In this document: positions 49,172 to 63,969 of the stretch, one piece after another | How positions within the stretch are numbered: position 1 is the stretch's first letter | How the letters are laid out: each line of letters opens with the position of its first letter | DNA from: Ecdyonurus torrentis | Lineage: Eukaryota; Arthropoda; Insecta; Ephemeroptera; Heptageniidae | Direction of reading: 5' to 3' | Length of the DNA stretch: 64,000 nucleotides | Assembly: GCA_949318235.1 (NCBI GenBank) | Contig: OX439129.1 | Coordinates: 38,047,601-38,111,600, forward strand | Made by a program: the position numbers and the translations under genes | The notes under the pieces: generated by a model | Told to the model about the DNA's origin: nothing | The model's database searches: none | Seen by the model: the letters and a program-made list of their open reading frames with translations, nothing else

Positions 49172-50836
49172 AAAGCATCTTATTGCATAATTTTTAATGG
49201 CTATATGAATACAGATATCTATTATATATTATGGAAAATTAAGGCATAATTCATATACCAAATGAAAAGAAATATGCAAATACAAATACTAACATGAATT
49301 ATGTGAAGCTATATTTTTTAGTTTTAACAAAATATATCCGACACTCAACTTTAGCACACACAAGCTTTGTATAGTATAATACTATCATTTTGTAGAAACT
49401 TTTTATTCGCTCTTTTTTTTAGCAGATCAGCCTCACAGTCTCACTGATATCTAGAAGCTTTATATGAATATTAAACCTTTAATTTTAAAGGTAAGTTAAA
49501 GGCAAGCAATAAGCTCAATATGAGAAATTGAAAAATGAAAAATTAGTATTCATGAGTCACCGGAAACCAAAATATTGAACTTTTTTGTTTTCAAATATGA
49601 GGGAAATTTAATCTGCTATCGAGGAATAACGTGATGGTACTGTAAACCACAAGGAAACCAAAAGTTTAAAACTCAAAAATGATTTATACTAATTGAAAAA
49701 AATAATAATAATAATAAAAAATAAAAAAATCAGGCTTCTGAGTTTTTTTTTACTCATGAGTCTCATGACAGTCATGACGTTTTAAAAATATGTCTATACT
49801 CCAAAAATTTTAACTTATAAGCTTTAATTTGATGTATAATACAAAAGATCTTAAAAAAAAGTTGAAATACTTTAGCGTTATTAGATCCCAAATTCATGTA
49901 GACACTATATTATATTTAAATGAAAAACAGAAATAATTTTGAAATGTAAAAATATACTATAGAATAATCGTGTATTAATTATTAATATTTCATACCAAAA
50001 ATTATATAACTTTTATTATTCATATATATAAATACAACATATAGAGTTTTCTTTAATAATATAATTATTAAAATACATCAGTCCATTATTATATATATTA
50101 TATAAATGAATTAATATATATATATGATTATTTAAATGTCACATATGAAAATGAAATAGGCATGTTGTGTGTTGTTATAATATATTATTTTACATCATAC
50201 CAGTTAGTAACTCTACATAATATACACATATTGTGTTTTGTATTAGTTTGTTTATTACAACAATAACTAATTAAATTATAAAATTATGATGATTATCATG
50301 ATGTTTCTCTGATAATGTGGTATACATATGAAATACATTATATTAACTGATTTTGTGGTATTATATGCTTTTAAATGTGTATATAGGCTCGGTAATTAGT
50401 TCATAAATAATTACTGAATATATTATTGATTGTGTGTTATATTTTTTTTATATATATTGTAGAACAGGTAATCAAAATTTACTTTAGTGTTATTTTCTTT
50501 TCTGATTATAACGAATACGAATGAAGACATTTTGAATGATTTTATATTAAATAATTTATTTGGAATCACTTTTAATAACAGACAAATAATTTGTTTTATT
50601 ATTTATTGTGTATAGGATTTTTGCCATTAAATAAATTATTATTCTTGTGATAATAAGAAATCATGAGAAAATAATCCCTGTAGTGTATAGATGCTTGAAT
50701 AATCTATATTATACAACTTTATATAAGTTGTGATATAGGGTAAAAAAAAAAAATCGTATCATTTTATATATTGAAGCAGTGCTTCTTTAATACTCATCAT
50801 TCTGCTTCTAAATTCTGCCTGTCAGTGTCACGCTCT

Positions 50837-50874
<38 letters not shown>

Positions 50875-50984
50875 ACTCTCAATTTTCTTTCCTTCCCTCG
50901 TTTCCACTATAGCATTTTTACAGGAACTCCACAATATTTACCTCAAACTGAACAAAAATTTGCATTGATTTCTCCAGTCATGAT

Positions 50985-51440
50985 TTCAGTATCGCATTCG
51001 ATTTATTGATATACCAATATTTTAATCGTATCGGTATTGTCTCGTTGACTTTTTGTGGGGCTTATTATTGGATATCGTATCGATCCTTGATTTTGTAAAA
51101 ATAATAGATATTCTGGTACTTCATCGATATTTTAATACTGCTATATTATATATATGAAACTGTAAAAATTAAGTTAATTAAACACAATTTATTATTTTAA
51201 ATAGAAATTCAGTTATGTATATATTTTGTACTGGTTTTTATTTTCGAATGCATTTTTAAAAAGCACTATTAAAATATGCTTATAAAAATTCAAATTTATA
51301 TATTTTATAAAATATTTTGCATACAAAATGTAAAAAAATACACGGATATAAATTTACTCATATATTGAAAAAATGCCGGAATCGGTATCGGGTATTGCTA
51401 AAGGCTTTATAAATATATCGATATTGTACCAATTAAACCC
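50985..51440. repeat. Degenerate TATCGAT-rich repeat
   Basis: Both ends are enriched for ATCGTATCGGTATTG / GAATCGGTATCGGGTATTG and TATCGATATT motifs, unusual in this AT-rich stretch. They are partly inverted, suggesting an old inverted-repeat transposon. Clear termini and target duplication were not found. Confidence 0.35.
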
Positions 51441-52013
51441 AAAATAGTAACAAATCCATAACTGATTTCATTTTTATAAGACTAACCTATAATTTAGGTT
51501 TCTCAAAATATTATCTTCAAAATATTAAATCAATATATTTTTTTTTATAAGATGGCAAAATTCTATATATCTTTGATAAACTTGTTTTTATAAAGATATA
51601 TAAACAAATTTGTTGGGTTGTAACTTTATTAAATTTTTCGATAACATTTTTTTTTTATCAAATATGTTTTTTATATATAATATAATATCGATTTGTATTT
51701 AAATATAAAAAAAAATATATATAGGAAAAAAAAAAAAAAAACTTCAGGGAAAAGAAATACGATACAAAATTATTATTATTTATAACCACACACAGGCAAA
51801 TTTACGTAAATTTAAATGCAAATTGTATTATTTTTAGTTATTTTGATGTTTAAAGTATACTATATGTGATGATATTCATTTATATTAAATATTCATTACC
51901 TGGTATTTTCAATCGATACTAATCACATCAAATTTCCTTTGACAAATTTTACGTACTCGCTATCAATATTATGTTTTGTTATTATACAAGTATAATGTGT
52001 AAATTATAATATT

Positions 52014-52119
<106 letters not shown>

Positions 52120-52486
52120 CGTCAAATTTGACAAAAATATGAATGTCTCTTCAAACTTTTCAAAACGTTTTAAATGTTACTGTCATTTATTAAAATATTT
52201 TTCTATCTTTAAACGTTAACATTATGATTATGTAAAACATACACTTTTAATTGAATAAAAAAAAATCATAAATTGTTCATAAAAGTTTTTGTAATTTAAA
52301 ATGTACAATTTGCTTTAAGCGTATATGAATTTTTTGCTCAGTTTGAAATGTTGGAACACATTCTTTTGCTTAAATTTTTTATATATAGAAACATGGTAAT
52401 AAAATAAACGTATATGTGGAGTTTTGTTGTTGTAATGAAAAGTCAATAATGGACAAAATAGCCTTGCTTTAAATTTACCAAATCTG

Positions 52487-52526
<40 letters not shown>

Positions 52527-53886
52527 ATTACTCTCTTACGTTATGTTTAAGTAGAGAATCAGAATTGGTATAAAAAATTATTATTCAAATGATATTACAT
52601 TTTAATATAACAAATTATTTAAAATGTGTTATTTTCATAATATTAACTTTCTTCTTTTATTTAATCAAAAAGTTTTACATATTTCCAACCATGCACTTTA
52701 TATTGATTTTAATATGCAACCTTTTGTAATTTGTAAAATTTGACAATAATTTCCAATTTGGAAGTTCAATCTAAAAAATTTCAAATTCAGAAAAAATAAT
52801 TTGTGCCATTGAATGGATAACAATTCTGCATCTTTTTAAAATTTATCTTTAACTTTTTATTTTCTTCAATTTTTCTTGTATCGTAAAAACTTAAATTTTA
52901 TAATTGAGATTCATCAATAATTTAATTTTCAATAAAAAATGATTGTTAGTACCAATTCTGATTCTGCCTCAAACATTATATATGATATGTTTCTATACAC
53001 AAAAATATAAAACTTACAACTTAATTTTAATAATAACAAAGCTCAAGTTTTATCCTGTCCCTGCTCCCCCTTCAAAAACTAATAATTAGGAACTGCATGT
53101 TATAATTAAATTTAATATCATTAAGGGTTGATTACTTAAGCCGAGTATTTGCTTTCTGCATGCACGCTGTCGCGAATTTAATAAGTTTATATTATGTAAA
53201 TACTATACGTGCATATAGATCGCTGCAAGTTCCGTTAGTGCTTATGCACTTTTCTGCCCATACCTTTGTTATTAATAGGCTGATTTAAGTATTTTAAATT
53301 AGGTTTTATTTCCCAAGATATCAATATATACATATATATAAAATTAGAAGTTTAGGAGTAAAAAATCTGAAAACGGAAAAAATTAGAATTGGCCTTTAAA
53401 TATCTTGCACTGAAAATTTTCAATTAAATTTCTTGAACGTGTATTTATTTGATGAATATATATTTAAAAATGCATTTTTTTAATAAAAATATTTTAAGTA
53501 ATAGAGCTTGTGATGCACCTCAGAGCGAATTTTTTATTTTTTTATTTTCTTATTATTTTTTTTTGCTTCCCTGGAAAAAGCAATGCGTAGATTTTGGAGC
53601 ATTTTCAATGAAGAGTATAGGAAGACTAAATCTAGCAATTGAGTAAAAACAGTTTTGTCCTTATTTTACTCTCAGAAAATTTATTTAGCTACTAAACTTA
53701 AAAAAAGGGAGGAGCTCTTTGTAAGTTGAATATTACATAAAATATATATAATTAAAATGACGTCATAATAAAAACTTTTAACAGTAGAATTTTAACACGA
53801 GTGAAAAACTATAACGCATTCTGTCAATAAATGTAAAATGTTATTAATTATTTATGGCAACAAGCGGTAACAAGTGCTGCGGTGCT

Positions 53887-53920
<34 letters not shown>

Positions 53921-54528
53921 GTATCTTTTGGGAGCACAATTAACTGAAAAGAAACGTCACACCGTGTTTAGTTGTCGTCATGCAGAATTAGCTTCATTTT
54001 CATCATCACAAATAAGGGAAATTGTGACGGGCACATCCAACTGAAACCGGATATCAAACCCTTTCATCTTTTTCTCTTTATATACGCAATATTATACAAT
54101 TGGGATTCACAATTAAAATACTTGTTTAGGTAAATGTTGTTAATTAACGAAAATACTTTTGAGAAGGTAATCTAATTGACGAAGTTATATATGAATGTAT
54201 AATTTGATTTATAATAATTTATTAACCATACAGTATTTAATGAAAATTTCATGGGTGAAGAAATTTAAAGTTTCATAAATTTAATCCATTACAAAGGAAC
54301 AAAAAAAAAATGATTTTTTTTTTTAATTTATGTACAAATTAAAAATATTCTCAAACGAGAGAAAAGAGAGATTTTAATTTCCGGTCAAAAGAAGGTATAT
54401 ATAGAAAAAAGTGAGCGAGAGAGAGAGAGAGAGAGAGAGTAGAATACAATTATACTGACAGAGTGAGGCTTAAATGAAAGCTTTTTACCATACATTTTTT
54501 ACATTAAAAGTCCAGAAAAAGCTAAAAG

Positions 54529-54636
<108 letters not shown>

Positions 54637-54791
54637 AAAAAACTGTAATAATTTGATGACAATTACATACTTTTTATATAGATGTATAATATATATAATA
54701 TATATATCATTATATATGTATACATATAAAATGACTCATATTATATAAAATATTAAATTATATTTATAAAGTTTTGAATAAAATTTAAATG

Positions 54792-54924
54792 TTATTTATT
54801 TAGGATGTCAGTTTGATTAGGTGTTTGAGTTCTCTCTAGAAAATTGTTTCTCTCTGTCACTAAAAGTTGCTTGTGTTGTTGCTTTGCGCACAATTCACTT
54901 AATTGACTTGACATCGTCTTGTTC
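54792..54924 (-). CDS. Candidate terminal coding exon of an unidentified gene
   Basis: On the minus strand a good acceptor (ATTTCTTTTGCAG) is followed by 133 bases. After one leading base these read 43 open codons and then TAA. The peptide includes MSSQLSELCAKQQHKQLL and VTERNNFLERTQTPNQTDIL, whose balanced composition is unlike the low-complexity frames around it. An AATAAA overlaps the stop codon. No upstream exon or family was recognised, and chance cannot be excluded. It could also be a retroelement remnant. Confidence 0.28.
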
Positions 54925-55798
54925 CTGCAAAAGAAATCATAAGCCTTGAGCGTAGCGTGACACAGAAGTTAATGAAGAGATAAAAAAAAATCTGTTTTAT
55001 AAAGTGTCTGGAAGAACGTACATTTTTTATAACAAAATCTAATTACCAATCATTGATTTTTTTTCTCGTCTTTTTGATCACAATATTAATTGACTTTTTT
55101 TTTTAATAATTAAATTTTAATACAAAAATGGTAAAATTGATAAAAATGTAAAAAGAAACATTTTGATGTGATTTTTCATTCTTCATTTCTATATACGTAT
55201 ATATATGTATACTGTGTAAAGGAATATAATGACAAATTTCTGAAATAGTTGTTAAAGTAAAAAAGATATCTTGCGCAAGTTTATATAGCATTTTATAGAG
55301 TATAGGAAATGAGTTGCTCTGATGTGTATACTATTATACATTTTCTTACAAGAAGCCACAACTATTTGTGCTGTGGCAATGAGAGCATTCTAGAAATTTA
55401 AATGATTTTATGACGTAATATTATTGCAAATAATATTTGTATAATATTTGTGTTAAAATCAAAACATGTAGAGTGATTACTTTTAGACAATGATTTCTTG
55501 ATTTGTTTGTTATTCCTTCTGATTAGTAATATAGCTATATATATATATAATATTTTCTTACATCAGCAAAAATGATTTTTGCCTTGTTGATGATGCCTTG
55601 TTGTAAAGGCATAATCATACACAACGCTTTTAATTATGGTCCAAGTCACCAATTTTTTTAAACAAATTTTAAGTATATTGGCATAGATTTGAAACTTTAT
55701 AAGTCAATGGATATAAAAAGCATAACACTGTGGGAAAAAATTGACAAGTATAGTGTCCTCTGAAAAATTTCTCTAGAGGATACAAAAACTGCCTTTGA

Positions 55799-56095
55799 TA
55801 TAGGGTCTATGCATTCATGTTAAATTCGATGCTATGTTGGATTAATAACATGGGCATAGGAAAATAACTCATTCTGCCAGTTTAAAAACACTATGCAATA
55901 TTTTTGAGAGCATTGATGCTGTAAATATGTTGAATTAGCATCGTAAGTATGTGAGAACAATAACAAAAAAATAACCGATTTGCCAAAGAAATTTGTCTAA
56001 AACGAAGTTTGTCCTATGCTGAGCAATGTTATTCACTACTTCTGTATGGCTTCCAAGCGCATTCAATATGACATCGTGCGCATGCATACGCTATA
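55799..56095 (+). mobile_element. MITE family A, copy 3 (297 bp)
   Basis: It opens TATAGGGTCTATGCATTCAT and closes GCATGCATACGCTATA. Same orientation as copy 1, sharing ATGGGCATAGGAAAATAAC, TTTTTGAGAGCATTGATGCT and GTCCTATGCTGAGCAATGTT. Confidence 0.83.
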
Positions 56096-57296
56096 ATAAA
56101 ATAATCGTACCGAACTGACTCATATGGTGTCAATTCTAAGATTTCATGTACACCAAAATTTACAATTTGTATGGACAAATTCACGCGTATAGTAATATTT
56201 TATATATTACTTGTATAACAGATATAGATTTATTATATATGACCTATATTTGTTAACTCTATGTAATGTAAATCATTATACGTTACACAATAAGTTTTAT
56301 TACTATAACGTAACATGAACAATGCAAAGACAAAAAAATTGTTAGCACAATATATATAACAAAAAGCATTGACAAATCATTGTGAATTCAAATTTTGCAT
56401 ATTATATCTTTATGAAATATTATATCTTTATGAAATATTATGTATTTATATAAAAAAAGAACGTTATTTCAGCAGCATTAAAAAAAATGAACAGATTTTA
56501 CAATGGAATGGATTTTCTTTAATATATTATGTAGGTAATCGATATTTATGTACAAGTTACAGAAAATTCAATACAATAATTACTTCTTTTTTTTTTATTT
56601 AACAAAAAAATAAACAAGAAAATAACAAGCAAACAATCAGGCTGTACTGCACCACTCCGCTGTAAACACCAGGTTTTCTTTGTTTTCTGCTGTTTTTGTA
56701 GACGAAAAAAGCAATTTAGAAGCCGAGCCAAGTAAAAAAATTTTAGTCTCTAGAGAGATGCTGGGAAAAAATAGAAGCAACTTTTCAAGTTAAGAAAATA
56801 ATAATAAAAAGAAAAGAAAAGAAAAGACAGGAACTTGTTAATGACCTGAACATTTAATCTGTAAACTTTTTAGTGCAATATATAAAACTGTTATTATTTA
56901 CAACATAAAAAAACACAACTGAGAAAAAAAAATACACACGATATAATTCAAATAAAAAACATGATTGACAAGATAAACTGTTATATAATGAACTGTCGAG
57001 CTTATTGTAGGTAAATTTTTATTTTGTTTGTTTTCATGTTATTTGAAATTGAATAAAGTAGAACAGATAGAAGTTGAAGCTTTAAAAATATATCCAGATT
57101 CTTGATTCAAAATTACTATTTTCTGGAATATGTGTTTATACTTTGTAATTTACTATGTTTATTTTTAAGGGAAAAAGCTATCATTGTATAATTTTTTTAA
57201 AATCATTGTTATATAATACACCAAATACGATGCGGGATGCGGTAGTATATTATGTGCAATAGTCGTTCGTTCATATTCGTGCAAGAAAAAGAAGGG

Positions 57297-57328
<32 letters not shown>

Positions 57329-58291
57329 AGATCATTTTTGTTACATACAGTATAGTTCAAAACTCAATCTCTGTTACTTTTCTGCAGTTTAGTCTCAAAG
57401 GTACACTATATATATTTCATATAGCTATATGCTTTGAAAGAGAAGAAAACAAAAGAATTTCTCATCTCCTATAACGTCAAGTTTTATTACGATTGTGTAT
57501 AAAATAAGTACATACATATAGAGAGAACTATGGAAAATTGCACAACTTCACTTTGAACACAGACATAATATGCTGCATATTTATTTTATATTAACACTTT
57601 ATGACAATTTTATACTCTTGTTATTTGTTATTATATAAAGAGGCTGGATTTTTAGGTTAAAATTACGATTACGCCTGCAAGTTAGGCTTTTTGCTTCTCA
57701 ATCTTACTTTGTGAATTTACTTTGTGTTTTTCAAAAATAAGAAAATAAGTACTGTACAGCACTGCTAAAAAAGCTTAGAAATAATATTTATGTAAATTCA
57801 CAGTTAATATGTTGTGATGCAGGTAAATAACTTACAATTGTTGTCAAATTTATTGTATTAGAAGAAACTAATTATTATAAAAATTGTGTCTTATGTTATA
57901 CTGTATATTATGTGAGAATACACTCCTGCAGCAACTATTATTATATATAAATATAGTAGATGACCGGCATATCTTATGTAGCCGCGCAATAAAAAGTGGC
58001 CTGTTCACATGTATCAATATTTTCATTTTGTAACAAATATGAAAAAGTTTTCTTCTATAATTTTAATAATGTAATAAAATTATCTACGCATTGAAAATAT
58101 TTATTAATATTTATCTGTAATATTTTTACAAATATAGGAAATTTAGTTATTGCAAAAGTTATATTGATAAAACAACCTTATACTTTTGCTGTGGAAAGAC
58201 AAAACGATTTAATAATCAAAACAATTTAAGTGTTTTTGTGAAAGAAATTAACATTTTCATGCTTAAAGAGAGGAAATTAAAATGTTCAACG

Positions 58292-58332
<41 letters not shown>

Positions 58333-58599
58333 AAATCTCGCAAAATGAGTAAAATTTATGCAACAAAACGAAGTCTGTAATCTCTATTTTATGAGAAGTA
58401 TACTTATTATATTCAACACAAAATTGCAATGTTGACAAATACATTTTTTTTAAGCGCTTGATGCAAATTTTTAAATAGTCAAAGTTATATATTTTATTTA
58501 CTATGTATAATATAGTTATACGAGTATAATAATATATTTTCTAGTAATCAATAATTGTTGCGCAATATAACAGCCATTAACGTTTTCACCATAACTTTT

Positions 58600-59040
58600 C
58601 CTCCATTAGAAAAACCACTGACGATCACTTTATATTATCCAGAACAAACTATTGACTCTCATAACTCCAGCTGACCAGTATTGCTTGTATTAGAGCCATA
58701 AACTTTGACCTTTCGTACTTTCGAGCTATATACCTCAGTGTTCGCCGCCCAATGTACTGTGGTGTATATACTGTATTTATACTTACGTTAGATCCTCGTA
58801 TAGTCACTGCCATGTCCCAGTTAGGTATTCAGGGCACAGATACCTAATCGACTCCATACTAAGCTAAACTGGAAAACTTGCATCTTAGCAAGGGCAAGGT
58901 AGCGCAGGTATATGTATATAGGTAGCACTGGAGGAGACCATGGCAGTGTATGACTTCATTCATCGTCATATCATCCTGGTATTGGTCCAAGGTTCATGTC
59001 ACACTTTCAGGGAAGTCTGTTATATTTGTTTATCTGTAAA
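58600..59040. other. GC-balanced island of unknown nature
   Basis: Composition is unlike the flanks. It contains an inverted pair CACTGCCATG (58805-58814) / CATGGCAGTG (58939-58948) and AGGTATTCAGG...AGATACCTAA pairing between them. On the minus strand a 17-codon frame (MESIRYLCPEYLTGTWQ) and a donor-like AAC-GTAAGTAT are present. It could be an old exon, a structured non-coding RNA or a transposon fragment. I cannot decide. Confidence 0.3.
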
Positions 59041-59375
59041 GACATAGTCATAAAATCTTATATTTTATATTTATGTAATCTTATATCGTATGCTACCAGA
59101 GGCATGTCATCTCTAGCACCCTAACTAACGTAACATGCTCACAATTATCAAAGGTTTTATGCAAAGGTTGCGTATAGTATTTTGTTTTCCAGCAGCCCTT
59201 ATTCGGTAGTCTTTTTTTCTTCTTCCTAATCTAGTTATAGTTAAGTATATAATAGCTATTTTTTATATGTACTGTATATTTATACTTCTACTTTCTGAAT
59301 AATTATTATTTGTAAATAGATTTACTCTTTTTTAAATACATATATTTGATATTAAATAAATATTAACAAAAAAGA

Positions 59376-59379
<4 letters not shown>

Positions 59380-59451
<72 letters not shown>
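59380..59451. repeat. (TA)n microsatellite
   Basis: About 70 bp of alternating TA. Confidence 0.96.
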
Positions 59452-59453
<2 letters not shown>

Positions 59454-60180
59454 GTGTATAGTAATATACTCTAACTCTAACGATTGCAATGATATTCGAT
59501 TATATATTTCTGCCCCTCTCTTATGATTTTTCATAATACAGTTGGTTTTAGAAGATTTACCTTTATAAAAACTATATATACAATATATATTATATATTAT
59601 TAAATATAATATTATATATACACATTTATATTAAAGCTTCATAATTCCATTACATAATACGTATAAACGCATTGGCATTGATAAATTTAATCAGTTAATT
59701 TCATTCTGCTATAGCACTATTTCGTTAAAAAGTTTTACTTTATATTTAACAAACCTCTCTAATTCATTTTAACTTTTGACTCAAAGAACTTTATTGAAAT
59801 AGGAGAACCCGAATATGCAATGTTGAGAATTGTACAAATCTGTTTGTAAGAAAGTAAGCTGAAGAAAATATATAACATTAAATTATAGTGTTGGTACGTA
59901 ACATTATTTTAATATAATATGACACAACATTTTCCTCAGTGGTTATTTTGCTTGAAATTAATTTTAAAATAATTAAAGGCAGTGAATGTTTAAAAGTGTG
60001 GTGAAATAAAATAGAATGTGTCATAAAAATTTATATTCTAGAACTATATAATGCATCTTATTTAATTAAACTGAACAGTTGTTCACAATTTGCACATTAT
60101 AGTACATAATATACACGATTTGTTTGTATTTCAATCTCTACGTTGCCCGTTCGATCGATATTCTAGGCCGTCTTTGCACG

Positions 60181-60183
<3 letters not shown>

Positions 60184-60274
<91 letters not shown>
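60184..60274. repeat. (TC)n microsatellite
   Basis: About 90 bp of pure TC. Confidence 0.96.
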
Positions 60275-60275
<1 letters not shown>

Positions 60276-60926
60276 AAATTGATACTGATGAGCCTCCTAT
60301 ACAGAATATATATATATATATATACACACTTGCACACTTGTTATCTGTAAAAGTGAGATGGGCAATTACCCAAGTTTAATTACTTCCCTGGGCATCTCCC
60401 ACGACCAAAAACATTTTCTTAATTGTATTATGTATTAACCATCCTTCGTTATATATATATACTGCATATTTAAGCCATATATGATGGACACTTGTTTTAA
60501 AAATATGATAGGATAGAATTAACAAGGATATGCTGTCTATTATACATAATTGCATTTTAAAGCTCAAATTTAGAATTTTCGTTGTTAAATTTTAAGCTTG
60601 TATAAATTATAAAAGTTTGAACTTTCAAACATCACTACAAAGATATTGAAAAAAATTGTTACTTAAGTAGCTTTTTTGTACTAAAATTTTTGAAATGATA
60701 TTAACCTTTCTATGGGTACATCCAATATTTACTTTAATATACAACATTTTACTTTAATATAATACAAAATTAGATCGCGTGGTTGATATAATATTGTTGG
60801 ACCAATAAATATCTGTATTATAATAATGAATAACTTGAGGTTTATTTAGTTTAAAAATAAAACAATAATTTCATTTAGAAAATAACATTTTTCTTATGAT
60901 AAAAATGTACAAAATTTAATTTTATT

Positions 60927-60982
<56 letters not shown>

Positions 60983-62400
60983 CAGTGTTACCTGTGGTGA
61001 GAAAGAAAATGAAACATTAATTAGTTTGAAATATACAATGGCACAGCAATATAATTTGGCACAGTGAGGTTAAATACGCATTTTAATTGTGCATGCGTGG
61101 TGCATACTATATGTTAGTTATTTATATACTATATATGTCCATCCATATATATAAGAGAAATAAAATTGGAATACATTTCACAGTGTTAACAATGAAAAGG
61201 TTAATTTAATCAAATAAATTTTAATCATGATATGTGAGTATATTATAACTTCATAATTTAATCATCATATAATAAATGCAACCATTTTTTAATATTATTA
61301 TTATTTACCACCAATTCATATAAATTTTTCATCAGTCTAAAAAAGAAGTGGAGATTTCATTTCCAAATTATAAAATAAATGACACAGACAAAAAAATTAT
61401 TTCTTACATATTTACAATACATAATTAATTTTCATATATAATATATTATTAATATAATATTATACACAACAATATTATATAATAGTCAATACATTTTATT
61501 TATTTAAATACACAGCCTTTAATTGCGTTCAACTTTGTAAAGAGAATACTAATTTCTTGCATTATAATATAGAGTAAGTATAATAATCACTTTGTATAAT
61601 ATCTGATTATGACATCAAGTTTTGTGTGTTTATATTTATGTCACATAATGATGTTCACTGCATAACGTCTAAAATTGAACAATATATGATTTGCGTATAT
61701 TATTAGTAATGTGTATATACACACATCGAAAATCATTTGTCATTTCTCATGGTTTTGATGACATACATTTTGATAAAGTATATTATGTCTCATTATTTAC
61801 TTTGTCGCTTTGATTACGTAAAAATATACACTGTATATGAGGTTAAATGTGTGTAATTTTATGGTCAAACTCAAACTGTAATTTATTTAATCATATATTA
61901 TGGTAAGCAAAAAGTATAGAAATACTTTAAAAGTTTGAACGACTTTGCGTAGTTTAACAATGAAGATAAAGAGATTTGACATACAATATCAGAGATTTTT
62001 TTTTCTTTTTGAATATTTAAATGTTAAGTATATTTATATTGTAACGTATGTCACTTTAACAATTTAGGGGTTGTATTTAGATAGCTCGTATCTCAAAATC
62101 TAAAAAGAAAACTTCCAAACTTTATGATGACATTTGAAAGTTAACAGTAACAGCTACCTATGATAAAAATTGCAGAACCCATTTCCATCAGATAAGAGAG
62201 ATAATAATTTTTGAAATTAACATCGGCTCTTATGAGACTAAAATTTGAAAAAATCATTATTCAAAATAAAGCATAGTGACTCCCCAAAATTTTTACTTTT
62301 TTGAAGATAACTTATCCTAATATATCAATGCAAAATGTCAGATTTTTCTTTGTTTACAACTTTTTAATCAAATCCCGTAGTACCTGATTTTCTGCCTTAA

Positions 62401-62688
62401 AGGAATAGACCAGAGAAAAACATGAGCATTTATATCACAAAACACTTGATGGGATTTACATAAATAACATTAGTTTGTCTCAAAACCCAACAGTAGCCCC
62501 GTAGCAGTGATCAGAAAATTCGATTTATGCATGAAACATGAATTTTCACGCAAATTGCATACTTTAGTTTTTTCACGCTCTCTCGTTGGGCTACATTAAC
62601 ATTCTGGTAAAAATTTTCATCAGTTTTAAAGATCCCATTTCGTGTTTATTCATTAAAAAGCACATGCTGTTTTATGTGGTCTATGGCT
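62401..62688 (+). mobile_element. MITE family B, copy 5 (288 bp, internally shortened)
   Basis: Exact TTAA flanks (62397-62400, 62689-62692) enclose ends AGGAATAGACCAG and GGTCTATGGCT. The central block with the CTGACGTCAG core is missing: GATTTATGCATGAAACATGA joins the two halves, so this copy has an internal deletion. Confidence 0.87.
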
Positions 62689-62842
62689 TTAAGCAAATTT
62701 CTCTTCTTAAAATAACCACGTAACAAAACTTTAATAATTATAATCAAAACACACCATACATTTCTCTTTATCTTCATTTAAATATAGTAAAAAAAAAATA
62801 AAAAAAATAACATAATTATAAGTTAACAAAAAGTTGATCACG

Positions 62843-63109
62843 TTACATTCCCGTGACCCTGTGTATCCACTTGACGTAATTTGGTACCTTGGTGTAAATA
62901 CCAAATTTGCCTCGTTTACCGCAACCCTCTCCAAAACTTGTAATGCCGTAGATAGTCCACCGTCCTCCTACGTTACATAGAAGAGGTCCTCCTGAATCTC
63001 CAGCACATGAGTCCATACGACCTCTGGGATGACCGGCGCAGAACATATTACTGGTGATGTAGTAGTCTTCGTAAACTTCTCTGCATACATCGTGAGGCAT
63101 GATCGGTAC
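62843..63109 (-). CDS. Trypsin-like S1 serine protease, last coding exon (partial)
   Basis: This is the C-terminal 88 residues of a chymotrypsin-fold (S1) serine endopeptidase. The exon opens after an acceptor (TTATTCCACAG) in phase 0 and ends at TAA. Visible landmarks are the catalytic serine in DSCAGDSGGPL, the S1-pocket aspartate six residues before it (trypsin-like Arg/Lys specificity), paired cysteines (HDVCREV and NMFCAGHP; DSCAGDSG and GEGCGKRG), the SFGEGC substrate strand and the terminal GIYTKVPNYVKWI helix. The histidine and aspartate of the triad and any N-terminal domains lie beyond the right edge. The fragment recalls the protease domains of multidomain enzymes, but the subfamily cannot be set from this exon. 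Confidence 0.9.
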   Translation of the reverse strand, partial: VPIMPHDVCREVYEDYYITSNMFCAGHPRGRMDSCAGDSGGPLLCNVGGRWTIYGITSFGEGCGKRGKFGIYTKVPNYVKWIHRVTGM

Positions 63110-63969
63110 CTGTGGAATAAAGAAAATAAAATCATTCATTTATATATTCTTTAAAAGCTCTTAAAATAAGACGTAATCAACTAATTATTAATATTACGTG
63201 CGTAGAAACAAAGTGATAAAACAACATAAATATATATACAAATTACAAATAATAATAATATAGATTTATTGAGCAAGAAAATTTTGCAGTCAAGTAACAA
63301 AAATTGATGCAATTGCTCAAAAAGATAATTAAAAAGGCAAAGCCCGTCGAGTATACACCGGTTGCACTCATATTTAAGAGCTGCCATTTTTTTGGTCAGG
63401 AATACATATAGGCTAGCATAGGAAAAATTTCATTTTTATTTTTTTAATAGCAAAAGAAATTCAAACCTCAATCAAAGCCTTATTTCTAGCTCCTAATAAG
63501 TTTGAAGAATATATGATAAATTTTGTTTTAGTTGAAATAAACCCTTTATATGTGAAAAATTAAGAGAAATGATGTTTCCTCTGCTGGACAATGCATTAGG
63601 CACCAAAAACATGGTGTCAAAGCGCAAGGATGTGCAAGGGGTCTATAAATGTGGACAAATATACATAAAGAAATTTATAATTTTTTCCAATTTGTATTTA
63701 AGTTTTGAAAAAATAAATAGCACTTAGAGAACTACACAAAAAAACTCTCAGGATTTCATATGATAAAGTTCGTATAACGTATGGTAAGAAAAGGCAACAG
63801 CGATAAAAAAATAATAATAACAAATAAATATTTTTACATAATGAATACATTGAACTTTGTTACCATCAAGGTGCTAAAATATTTTATAATATATATTTTT
63901 TTATAATGCATCTGTATATACGTTTGAATCGTAATTCAAATTATAATTATTATTTCTATAAGAGAAAAT

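Noticed and set aside
56546..56731. 61-codon minus-strand frame with a C/Q/K-rich peptide
   Set aside because: Low complexity, lysine-rich end caused by A/T runs, no acceptor or donor in a convincing place and no recognised family.
62731..62934. 67-codon minus-strand frame overlapping the protease exon
   Set aside because: It is out of frame with the DSCAGDSGGP reading, which has unambiguous family motifs.
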